Below, piece after piece: positions 52,580 to 59,804 of a DNA stretch of 64,000 bases. The notes under the pieces were generated by a model, which made no database searches, had not been told where the DNA came from, and saw only the letters and a program-made list of their open reading frames with translations. The DNA comes from Chromatiales bacterium. GTDB lineage: Bacteria; Pseudomonadota; Gammaproteobacteria; UBA6429. The DNA is taken from contig JALTJN010000196.1 of the NCBI GenBank assembly GCA_027076405.1, positions 1 through 64,000 on the forward strand, in the 5' to 3' direction. Position numbers and translations under genes: made by a program. Position 1 is the stretch's first letter; each line of letters starts with the position of its first letter.

Positions 52580-54529
52580 TTAACAGGCATAAGCCTGTGA
52601 GAAATTTGACAACATGACGTTACCAAGCTCGTTGACATCACGGACAACAGAAACTTTCTCGGCCAAAAATATTTCTTTGACAGATTCCGTTCCAATGCCA
52701 ATGCCATACAGGTCGACCCCGCATTGCATTATCATATCTGCAACAGAAACAGCGTAACCAACATCGTCGGCTTCACCATCCGTAATCGCAAACATCACGT
52801 GACCATCTGTATTGCGTTTTGATAAAGACATAAACGCTTCCAGCATACCCTCCCCTAAAGGAGTGCCCCCACCTTGATTAGCCAAATAACCCCCAATTTT
52901 TGCTTTCGCTTGATTGAAGTTTTCATTAAATGATTTTATTTGGACTAATTGAGATGGGTGGGCATTAAAGCCACCAAAACCGATGATCTCAAACTCTACT
53001 TTCAGAGCGTGACACACTTCGGCTAAAGCAACTGCAGCTTGCTGGCACAATACATCAGCACCATTACTTTCTTCCCAGGTCATTGACCCAGATAAATCAA
53101 GTAAAATACTGACTGCTTTGGTAGGCACATTACGCACCCTCTTTTCAGCAAAAATACGGTTATCACCTAATCTAACGCGATGTAACTGGTTAGACATAAG
53201 GCGCTTACCGGCTGGAGCAGGCGTAGTGGTAACCTTGTTAGCACCTTTAAGGATATTAACAAGGCGTGTTTTCAGGCTTGATACCGCGCAACTTGCAGAA
53301 TTAAGAGCCTTATTATATTGCTCTCTATCTTGATCTGCGATGGTTGGTTGAACATCACTCATATCATGCATAAGCGGTTCACCATTTGCCTGTGCACGCT
53401 CAACTTCAGCGTCAATAGCTTCGTTTAACGCACCTTCAAAATCCAAGACTTCTTTAGGACAGTCTGGATCATCAAAAACACTTTTAGCATTAGGTTTAGC
53501 ATCATCATCACTTGAGTCACCCGTATCATCCGAAGAGTCATTAGGAGCACCTTGTTCTGAATCTGAATCCTCATCATCGTTAGAATCAGAGTCACCATTG
53601 CTGTTTTCGTCATCATCACTTGAGTCACCCGTATCATCCGAAGAGTCATTGGGATCGCCTTGTTCTGAATCCGAATCCTCATCATCGTTAGAATCAGAGT
53701 CACCATTGCTGTTTTCGTCATCATCACTTGAGTCACCCGTATCATCCGAAGAGTCATTGGGATCGCCTTGTTCTGAATCCGAATCCTCATCATCGTTAGA
53801 ATCAGAAGAGTCATTATTGTCATTACTTTGGCCCTTATCATCGCCCTTTTGAGGCTTTGAATCATCGGGTTGTTCATTTTGATGTTCAGCAAGTTTAACA
53901 AGTGCTAATATGTCATTTGCCAACGAAAAATTTTCACTGGCATGTTTACAAAGAGGTGTGCGTTCTAAAAGCAATGCTTCAAGTTCACTCACCGTTTGTT
54001 CACCAACAACATCGACCAAAACTGCTTTAGACGCATCCAATAAAGGCTGCGCAGAATCATGGCCTAATAGCTTCAAGCTTCCCCATGTACGACAAAAAAG
54101 CGATAATGCATTTGCCGGTGTATCAGGAGATTTAGCTTGCCCGTCTTCAATCAAAGCTTTAAGGCCTCGATTAAAGTCGCCAGAGTAACCGGGAAAAGCA
54201 TGCAAATAAAGCTGCTCATCACAATTATCCTGACAACTCATCCACACGCTTAACAGAGTAGGACTGGCTTTAAACGCTTCCTGTATGTCAGGTTGCATTA
54301 ACCAATCAAAATCTGCATAACGACCATGGCACCCGCATTCATGATGAACCCATCGCATAAACATATCGACGGTTTCTTCGCTTAACGTCATTGGGATTCG
54401 TGGAATACAAACGCATGTCTTGCTGATGTATGCATTGCTACCAAAAATAAGCTTTCGCCCATGTTCGACGCATAATGCGTTCATCATTATATAGATGCAC
54501 TGGTGCATCGTTGTTTTTGAGGGGATCAT
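52580..54529 (-). CDS. VWA-domain protein (CobT-like) with acidic repeats
   Basis: 649 residues. The N-terminal region holds a metallo-like helical domain; about 235-350 is a run of Asp/Ser/Glu repeats; the C-terminal VWA domain has the MIDAS motif LLDLSGSM near 475, and ITDGE near 590. It is the expected partner of the MoxR ATPase. Start ATG 54529 overlaps the upstream stop (ATGA). Confidence 0.85.
   Translation of the reverse strand: MIPSKTTMHQCIYIMMNALCVEHGRKLIFGSNAYISKTCVCIPRIPMTLSEETVDMFMRWVHHECGCHGRYADFDWLMQPDIQEAFKASPTLLSVWMSCQDNCDEQLYLHAFPGYSGDFNRGLKALIEDGQAKSPDTPANALSLFCRTWGSLKLLGHDSAQPLLDASKAVLVDVVGEQTVSELEALLLERTPLCKHASENFSLANDILALVKLAEHQNEQPDDSKPQKGDDKGQSNDNNDSSDSNDDEDSDSEQGDPNDSSDDTGDSSDDDENSNGDSDSNDDEDSDSEQGDPNDSSDDTGDSSDDDENSNGDSDSNDDEDSDSEQGAPNDSSDDTGDSSDDDAKPNAKSVFDDPDCPKEVLDFEGALNEAIDAEVERAQANGEPLMHDMSDVQPTIADQDREQYNKALNSASCAVSSLKTRLVNILKGANKVTTTPAPAGKRLMSNQLHRVRLGDNRIFAEKRVRNVPTKAVSILLDLSGSMTWEESNGADVLCQQAAVALAEVCHALKVEFEIIGFGGFNAHPSQLVQIKSFNENFNQAKAKIGGYLANQGGGTPLGEGMLEAFMSLSKRNTDGHVMFAITDGEADDVGYAVSVADMIMQCGVDLYGIGIGTESVKEIFLAEKVSVVRDVNELGNVMLSNFSQAYAC
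53490..53815 (-). repeat. Three tandem 108-bp repeats inside the VWA gene
   Basis: A 108-bp unit (36 codons, DSSDDTGDSSDDDENSNGDS and following residues) is repeated about three times; copies start near 53493, 53601 and 53709. The last two copies are almost identical. It makes an acidic low-complexity linker and may vary in number between isolates. Confidence 0.8.
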
Positions 54530-54714
54530 TTAATCACCCCCAATTTCTTTTGGGCTGAGACAAGTTCACCTGCATGATGAAACCGTCTCTCGACGTTTCC
54601 TTGCTTGTAAGCCTTGTTCTCTTGCCATTGATGATAAGACGCTTTTACGCCGTACCAAGTTTTAGTTAGTAGGACATTAAATATCCGTGCTAACAGTTCT
54701 AGTAATTTAATCAT
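54526..54714 (-). CDS. Small basic protein before the VWA gene
   Basis: 62 residues with a hydrophobic N-terminus (LLELLARIFNVLL) and a basic C-terminus. GGAGGCAGACC is exactly upstream of the ATG, the strongest example of the shared RBS. It overlaps the VWA start by 4 nt. No family recognised. Confidence 0.55.
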   Translation of the reverse strand: MIKLLELLARIFNVLLTKTWYGVKASYHQWQENKAYKQGNVERRFHHAGELVSAQKKLGVIK

Positions 54715-54766
54715 GGGTCTGCCTCCAGATTAGTAAGGTAAATTTAAAAGTTAGTAAATAACTCTC

Positions 54767-54812
54767 AAAAAGGCAGAACAACCCATAAAGGGGCGTCTGC
54801 CCCTTGAGGGTT
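54767..54812 (-). promoter_or_regulatory. Leader hairpin before the 54526 gene
   Basis: On the minus strand AACCC-TC-AAGGGGC pairs with GCCCCTT-TAT-GGGTT. The 2-nt versus 3-nt internal loop is very similar to those at 55747 and 56346. It is followed by TTCTGCCTTTTT, which could also pair with the GGCAGA of the ribosome-binding site. Confidence 0.7.
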
Positions 54813-54829
54813 AGATGTATTGGAAATAA

Positions 54830-55246
54830 TTACCATGAGCATGCCTCCGTAGAGTCATCCAAGTCTAAATAGCATTGTTCATCCCTGGCACGCTGGCGCG
54901 CATCAAGTATTCGCTTTAATAGAACTCGTAGGTTATTAATATCCAGTTCAGTTGCTGCACTACGTTCAACCGTATCTTCAAACTTAAAGTCATCATCAGG
55001 GTTGTCTTTAGTGCGTAGGATGGTAAGTGCATGAGGAGGATTCCAGTAAACCAAAATTTCCTCAAGTCCGTCATCAGCAGTAATCATTTCTGACGGTAAA
55101 TCGAACTTTTTGTACCCACCTAAAATGCTAAGCATTTTTCTTAATCCATTTGGATTTGAGCGAGCACGATCTCTTGCGCTTTCTTCTTCACGGGCTTTAC
55201 GATAAGCATAATGCCCTTTTCGTTGATATTGAGTTAACGGTGTCAT
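54830..55246 (-). CDS. Hypothetical protein
   Basis: 138 residues, with a basic N-terminus (YAYRKAREEESARDRARSN) and an acidic C-terminus. No domain recognised. It overlaps the stop of the 55243 gene by 4 nt, so the two are translationally coupled. Confidence 0.55.
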   Translation of the reverse strand: MTPLTQYQRKGHYAYRKAREEESARDRARSNPNGLRKMLSILGGYKKFDLPSEMITADDGLEEILVYWNPPHALTILRTKDNPDDDFKFEDTVERSAATELDINNLRVLLKRILDARQRARDEQCYLDLDDSTEACSW

Positions 55247-55722
55247 GATTGCGCCCCCTTTTTTTCAAAAGGATGCTTACGATAATTCCTACAATCTTTT
55301 TGCGCTTCATGAAATTCTTGAAGTGCTGAGCGTAATGTAATAATCAAATCATCGACATTAATCTTTTCGTTAATATCCCCTTTGTAACACCATGATTTAA
55401 TATCCGAATACAGAAATGGTTCTGATAAATAAACAATGGTTAAACCAGCTTGATCATAAGCAAGAATATGTAGGCGGATGAAACTTCCATCAACCCAGAC
55501 ATCCTCGATACGACGCGGTTGTGCTGACGGCATTAATAGCTGCCCCTTGCGTTCATTTGCAAGTTTGTGTAGCCACGCTGCAGTAACTTCATTGATTGCA
55601 GAATGGTTTAAATCGCTATCAGAATACTCATCAAAAGGGTCGTAAACTCTGGATTTAAAACCGGGCTTAAAGCCTGGTATTTTAATATCACCATTGCTGG
55701 TGACAATTGCTTTTTTCGTCAT
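55243..55722 (-). CDS. Hypothetical protein
   Basis: 159 residues from ATG 55722, preceded by TTGGAG. Mixed alpha/beta with a beta-rich centre (VDGSFIRLHILAYDQAGLTI). No family recognised. An upstream in-frame ATG at 55788 lies inside the leader hairpin and is not used in my reading. Confidence 0.55.
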   Translation of the reverse strand: MTKKAIVTSNGDIKIPGFKPGFKSRVYDPFDEYSDSDLNHSAINEVTAAWLHKLANERKGQLLMPSAQPRRIEDVWVDGSFIRLHILAYDQAGLTIVYLSEPFLYSDIKSWCYKGDINEKINVDDLIITLRSALQEFHEAQKDCRNYRKHPFEKKGAQS

Positions 55723-55746
55723 TATCTTTCTCCAAGTTATTCCCAG

Positions 55747-55794
55747 AAAAAGACACAACCGCCCGTAGAGGCATCGATTGTGCCTCATGGGAGG
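55747..55794 (-). promoter_or_regulatory. Leader hairpin before the 55243 gene
   Basis: On the minus strand CCC-AT-GAGGCA pairs with TGCCTC-TAC-GGG, and a GCACAA/TTGTGT arrangement overlaps it; GTCTTTTT follows. The outer stem, asymmetric internal loop and inner stem match the other members. Confidence 0.7.
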
Positions 55795-55820
55795 TTTATA
55801 AAACGATTAATAGTTGGCTG

Positions 55821-56102
55821 TTAAAAAGGCCAAAATTGATATATGCCAAACAAAGTTGTAGCCATAAAGACTATATTTTGTTTTAGCATGTGTTTAGATT
55901 TTACTCGCAGTGCATAGGCAATCCAGGCTGTGTTAGCGATAAAAAATAACACAAAGCCATAAAAGCCATACCCCATGTTAGAAGCAAGTAATAGTGATCC
56001 AATAACTGATGCGACATAGCCGATCAAACTATCAAGACCATCACTGCTTTCTGTTTTCATAGATTTTATTTCCACTGAGTTGTTCATAGATTCTGCATCC
56101 AT
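55821..56102 (-). CDS. Small two-helix membrane protein
   Basis: 93 residues with helices near 27-43 (LIGYVASVIGSLLLASNMG), 45-65 and 75-90, a holin-like or channel-like pattern. It begins on the stop of the 56102 gene (1-nt overlap). No family recognised. Confidence 0.55.
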   Translation of the reverse strand: MDAESMNNSVEIKSMKTESSDGLDSLIGYVASVIGSLLLASNMGYGFYGFVLFFIANTAWIAYALRVKSKHMLKQNIVFMATTLFGIYQFWPF

Positions 56103-56302
56103 TATTTTTTGCTCCTTTGGCCTTCTGTCGCATCAATGCCACTAGCAGCGTTCTCAATTGCTTGAATACGCGCATCATAGGCGTTAATAGTAGATTTAGA
56201 CTTAGAAACAAGACGTTCATTAACCGCATTAGTGCCGGCGTTAAACATAGATACAAAAAAAACAGTAGCTAATAAAACTGCAAGTATTTTTCCGTTTTTC
56301 AT
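56102..56302 (-). CDS. Small exported or membrane-anchored protein
   Basis: 66 residues. The N-terminus MKNGKILAVLLATVFFVSMF is a signal anchor; the rest is charged and helical (IQAIENAASGIDATEGQ). GAGGTAAATCGTT precedes the ATG. Co-transcribed with the 55821 gene. Confidence 0.55.
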   Translation of the reverse strand: MKNGKILAVLLATVFFVSMFNAGTNAVNERLVSKSKSTINAYDARIQAIENAASGIDATEGQRSKK

Positions 56303-56345
56303 AACGATTTACCTCATAGTAGATTTAAGAAAATCGAAGGATAGA

Positions 56346-56380
56346 TCGCCCCCGTAGAGGGCAATTAGCCCTCGAAGGGT
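56346..56380 (-). promoter_or_regulatory. Leader hairpin before the 56102 gene
   Basis: On the minus strand CCC-TTC-GAGGGC pairs with GCCCTC-TAC-GGGGG around a 5-nt loop TAATT. This is the clearest, smallest version of the motif. The downstream T-run seen elsewhere is absent here. Confidence 0.7.
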
Positions 56381-56386
56381 GAAAAA

Positions 56387-56572
56387 CTACGCCCAATATG
56401 GACGACAATGATATTCCTCAACTGGCATACGCTCATTGATTCTTGATTGCTCAAGTTCGTTACGTTGCTCTGGTGAGAGAACACAAGAAATACCAATGCC
56501 AGCACACATACCAATATCGGTAATAGTCTGTTCTAAGGTATCTTGGTTACCATTGATTTCTTTTGTCAGCAT
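56387..56572 (-). CDS. Small protein, first gene of the block
   Basis: 61 residues with AAGGAGGCAGC before the ATG, a variant of the shared RBS. Two Cys-Ala segments (DIGMCAGIGISCVLS) are notable. No family recognised. Confidence 0.5.
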   Translation of the reverse strand: MLTKEINGNQDTLEQTITDIGMCAGIGISCVLSPEQRNELEQSRINERMPVEEYHCRPYWA

Positions 56573-56610
56573 GCTGCCTCCTTTTTAAAACAAGGATTAA
56601 ACTTATCCCC

Positions 56611-56655
56611 AAAAAGACAGCTTCCCCGTTGAGGCGAAAAATGCCCCATGAGGAG
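56611..56655 (-). promoter_or_regulatory. Leader hairpin before the 56387 gene
   Basis: On the minus strand CCTCATGGGGC pairs with GCCTCAACGGGG across a loop ATTTTTC, then GCTGTCTTTTT. One G-U and a CA/AC internal loop are needed. The next elements upstream are non-coding. Confidence 0.6.
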
Positions 56656-56689
56656 TGTGTTTATCGATAAAAAATTAACGATAAATTCT

Positions 56690-56831
56690 GTGATATTTGT
56701 CTACTCGTAGGAGGATCTCATATTCATGTCAAGGACATGCGGTGAAGATACATAGACAAATAAAGTGATGAAAGCGTCTGGATGATTCTTACCAAACCTG
56801 CTTTTGCAGTGGGAATCATAGCGTTCATCGA
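56690..56831 (-). ncRNA. Two nested-stem elements in a 600-bp gene-free region
   Basis: The gap 56573-57169 holds no gene that I can support. Two structures can form on either strand: TTTGTCTA/TAGACAAA enclosing an ATCT(T)CA/TGAGAT pair and CATGTC/GACATG (56695-56760), and GATGAA/TTCATC enclosing GATGATTC/GAATCAT and CTGC/GCAG (56766-56829). They may be the 5' leader of the block's operon or a separate RNA. The rest is AT-rich, with AATTGT/ACAATT near 56838-56860 and TAGCTATAAA direct repeats near 56935-56952. Confidence 0.45.
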
Positions 56832-57169
56832 AAGACGACAATTGTTAAATGACAATTAAAGAACGAACATTCATATAGTGTTATGAAAAGCGTACTAAAT
56901 CATACAAATAACGAAAAGCTTGGAATATTTAAAGCTATAAATAGCTATAAATAAAGAACAAGAAACGTCAAAATAAAATATCCCTACAATGTCATGCGAT
57001 CAATAGAATGAAGGCATGGTGTACGAGGTTACCAATTATAAAAATTGCAATCCACGTACGACCGAAACTAAAGGTGTGATAGTTAAACTAAAACAACAAT
57101 AGTTAACGGGTAAAAAATCACTAAAATTACATTACTTGTAATAATAACCGATATTTTTTAGAGGTCAAG

Positions 57170-58264
57170 TTACATTGCACGACTCAATATCGAAGGGGTA
57201 ATACCAACAATGTCCTCAATTTCTCTACGTCTTTTGACCGCATAATCGTACTGACTGAATGTTCCTACATATACATAAAATCGGCCTTTAATCTCTCTAG
57301 CAAAGTAATCTTTAACCCCATATTCATTTAGGAAGCCTATATAACTGTCCATTTCACGTTTGGTCTGAACTGAAAACATAACATCAAATAACCTTTTGGC
57401 AGGGGTAGGTTTGGGTTTCCTGCTTGCATTGACTTTACGATTATATGTTTCTGCATGGAAAATGGGCTTTTTAATCACTTTCTTTTTATAAGAAGCCTTA
57501 AAATTAGCAGCCCTTTGTTTTATCTTGACTGGTTTTGCAACAAGCATTGGTTCACTTGTGATTTGATCAGTATTTTTCAATCTCCGCTCAACTCTACTTT
57601 TTGTGCGCAAACCTTTTGCAGAAAAAAAGGACTCCTGATTACGCGGTGCCAACTTTACTCTAGCGTTTCGGCCGCGTTCTCTGCTTGGCTGACCATAAGC
57701 AGCCGACTTATGTTCACTATCATAAATAACTTTTTTCGTTGCAGGTTTGTTTTTTAATAGAACGTTTCGCAGTGAAACGATATCAACAGGCTCTTCTTTT
57801 CGACTAATGAGTAATGTCTGTTTCTGCTGCCGTGAATCACCATTAAACGCGGCTTCAAAGTACTCATCTGGTACGCTATATTTATTTTTATCATAAGCAA
57901 GAGCAGGCGTACTTACTCGACCCGTCACTATCTCTGGCTCCTCGTAGTAAGCTTCTTCATCGCTATAATCATAATCACTAGCCAAGTACTGTTCGTTATA
58001 GCTGTTATCTGTAGTACTCGAAACGCCATTTTTGGTATAAGCGGGATTTTCTTTATAAATACCTGCGACTTTTAGCATAGAAACCAATCTATTTTGCTCA
58101 GCCTGTAATGATTCAAACTTTCGATCAATTCTGTCGATAACGGACAACAAGGTTTCTCGATTAAATAAGACGCCTTCATTTGATGACTCTGCCTGGATAT
58201 TCATGACAGGTACGATTAAGACAAGCATACTTACAAGTAACGATATAAATGTTTTTTGTTTCAT
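57170..58264 (-). CDS. Exported SPOR-domain protein
   Basis: 364 residues with a signal peptide (SLLVSMLVLIVPVMNIQA). Residues about 35-60 are helical, the middle is basic and low-complexity, and the C-terminal 70 residues (VMFSVQTKREMDSYIGFLNE, then FYVYVGTFSQYDYAVKRRRE) are a SPOR domain, which binds denuded peptidoglycan. Such a protein may couple the pilus or transfer machinery to the cell wall. It is 7 bp after the HU gene. Confidence 0.8.
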   Translation of the reverse strand: MKQKTFISLLVSMLVLIVPVMNIQAESSNEGVLFNRETLLSVIDRIDRKFESLQAEQNRLVSMLKVAGIYKENPAYTKNGVSSTTDNSYNEQYLASDYDYSDEEAYYEEPEIVTGRVSTPALAYDKNKYSVPDEYFEAAFNGDSRQQKQTLLISRKEEPVDIVSLRNVLLKNKPATKKVIYDSEHKSAAYGQPSRERGRNARVKLAPRNQESFFSAKGLRTKSRVERRLKNTDQITSEPMLVAKPVKIKQRAANFKASYKKKVIKKPIFHAETYNRKVNASRKPKPTPAKRLFDVMFSVQTKREMDSYIGFLNEYGVKDYFAREIKGRFYVYVGTFSQYDYAVKRRREIEDIVGITPSILSRAM

Positions 58265-58271
58265 AACTTTC

Positions 58272-58583
58272 CTACCCTATTTCCGTCCGCAAAGATTTAG
58301 AAGGTCTAAATCTAACTGATGCCCTTTCGGGAATATTAATCACCTGACCTGTTAATGGATTACGACCAATTTTCTTCGCTTCTTTAACGGCTACAAAACG
58401 ACCGAATCCATTTACTTTAATTGAACCACCATTTATAGGGAGTGTTGAGATAACTGAAACGAATGCATCAAAAACTGCCGTGCATTCAGCTTCATCAATT
58501 CCCGTGGCGTCTGCTAAATGTCGTAGTAATTCTTTTTTTGTGTAATTAACCGTATATGGTGATTCAATATTACTAATACTCAT
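58272..58583 (-). CDS. HU/IHF-family DNA-bending protein
   Basis: 103 residues. KKELLRHLADATG at the N-terminus, VNGFGRFVAVKEAKKIGRNP with LTGQVINIPERASVRFRPSK are the HU/IHF signature with the beta-arm. A plasmid-borne nucleoid protein next to a partition locus could act at the parS or the origin. Confidence 0.92.
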   Translation of the reverse strand: MSISNIESPYTVNYTKKELLRHLADATGIDEAECTAVFDAFVSVISTLPINGGSIKVNGFGRFVAVKEAKKIGRNPLTGQVINIPERASVRFRPSKSLRTEIG

Positions 58584-58704
58584 TTAATCAACCTAGTTAC
58601 TATGTCATTAATATTTAAAAACGAATATTAGTCTCCCGAATTGAATATTTTTTTTAAATTTAAGAAAGTCATCCGTTTTAGAACAAATGAATTACTTAGA
58701 TTGG

Positions 58705-59580
58705 CTACCAATCATCCACTTCTGGCCCGCACCCAATCATTTTATCTATAATTCCGTGTAATTCACCCTTACTATGAAAAGCTATTTTTATATACCCCTG
58801 CCCACTATGGGCATTGGTGTCTACAGTGCTTACAGTATTAGCAAAAATCAAATCCAGCCTAGCGCCGATATTTCTTATATCTGGATCATCTGATTGCGAC
58901 AAAATAGTTTCCACCTCAGATCCATTGCTCATTTTCTTAAGAGGTTTTACTCTCTTAGAAATGGGATGGCCTTTCAGCAGTGCTGTTAATTGTCTTACGC
59001 TCATTTTTTCTCTTATCACTTTTTTAGCAATGCGTAATTGTTGTTCTGGCTCTTTATTTAATTGTGCTAATACTCGCGCCTGACCGTACCGAATATAACC
59101 TTTTGCTATCATCTCTTGAACTGAGTCATTCATCTCAAGCAAACGCATTAGGTGACTTATTTGAGTTTTTTCATAGCCAAACACCCTGCCATAATATGAG
59201 TAATTTTTCTTTTTACTTCCACCGGGTTGTTCGGCAAATCCACTCTCATCCATGATCCATTTAAGCGATCTAGCTTCATCGATACAATTATCATGGGTTG
59301 TTGATGAATCACTATTAACAATAATTTCAGCTTGTTGATCAGTAACGTTAGAGACTTCGCATTTAAGGGTTGTGATATTTGCAAATTGCGCGGCACGCCA
59401 AATACACTCACCGCTAAGAATTTCAAATCTATTGGTATTGGGGATCTCACGAGCAATTATCGGTTCAAGCTGACCATGTTGTAGCATGGATTGTAGCTCT
59501 CGCGTAGAAGGTTTTGGTGCGCCTTTTCGATGACGCAGTGGCGACATTTCAATAAGATCAATATCAATAAGTTTTATCAT
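58705..59580 (-). CDS. Second ParB-like protein
   Basis: 291 residues. The N-terminal ParB/Srx domain has LQSMLQHGQLEPIIARE and LSGECIWRAAQFA where canonical ParB has GERRWRAA, so the Arg-rich CTPase motif is altered. A helix-turn-helix follows near 130-155 (GYEKTQISHLMRLLEM). It begins 225 bp from the true ParB with the parS-like site between them. Confidence 0.75.
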   Translation of the reverse strand: MIKLIDIDLIEMSPLRHRKGAPKPSTRELQSMLQHGQLEPIIAREIPNTNRFEILSGECIWRAAQFANITTLKCEVSNVTDQQAEIIVNSDSSTTHDNCIDEARSLKWIMDESGFAEQPGGSKKKNYSYYGRVFGYEKTQISHLMRLLEMNDSVQEMIAKGYIRYGQARVLAQLNKEPEQQLRIAKKVIREKMSVRQLTALLKGHPISKRVKPLKKMSNGSEVETILSQSDDPDIRNIGARLDLIFANTVSTVDTNAHSGQGYIKIAFHSKGELHGIIDKMIGCGPEVDDW

Positions 59581-59608
59581 ATTTAGATAATACCAGATAT
59601 CACTATAA

Positions 59609-59626
59609 TGTTGACACGTGACAACA
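59609..59626. other. Candidate parS centromere site
   Basis: TGTTGACACGTGACAACA is an 18-bp palindrome with two mismatches, centred on CACGTG with TGTT and AACA ends, like the chromosomal parS consensus (TGTTTCACGTGAAACA) with one extra base in each arm. It lies between the two parB genes and directly upstream of the second one, next to TATAAT at 59604-59609. Confidence 0.55.
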
Positions 59627-59642
59627 CTTAAACAAGTTTACG

Positions 59643-59664
59643 GTATTCAAATCCTTCTGAATAC
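59643..59664. promoter_or_regulatory. Inverted repeat GTATTCA/TGAATAC
   Basis: GTATTCA (59643-59649) and TGAATAC (59658-59664) form a perfect 7-bp inverted repeat with an 8-bp spacer, in the gap between the two ParB genes. It may be an operator or a second partition element. The rest of this 225-bp gap is AT-rich and holds no gene. Confidence 0.4.
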
Positions 59665-59804
59665 GATTAAGTGTATGAATATATTAATAATTCATAAAAA
59701 ATTATCCTAACACCGTTTGATTCATTGACGGCCTAAAAAAACGTGTAAATTTGACCTTATTAATTCCTATATTTCTTTTATATTTCATACGTTTACAAAG
59801 GAAT

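Noticed and set aside
53425..53901. Long ORFs on both strands over the acidic repeat of the VWA gene
   Set aside because: They are frame shadows of a simple Asp/Ser codon repeat, giving Met/Ile/Leu or Ser-rich nonsense.
56690..56830. Cobalamin riboswitch in front of the nrdJ block
   Set aside because: A CCCACTGC segment on the minus strand recalls the GCCACTG box, but the other conserved segments (GGTGCC, GGGAA, AGYCAGGAGACCTGCC) are absent and nrdJ is 8 kb downstream.
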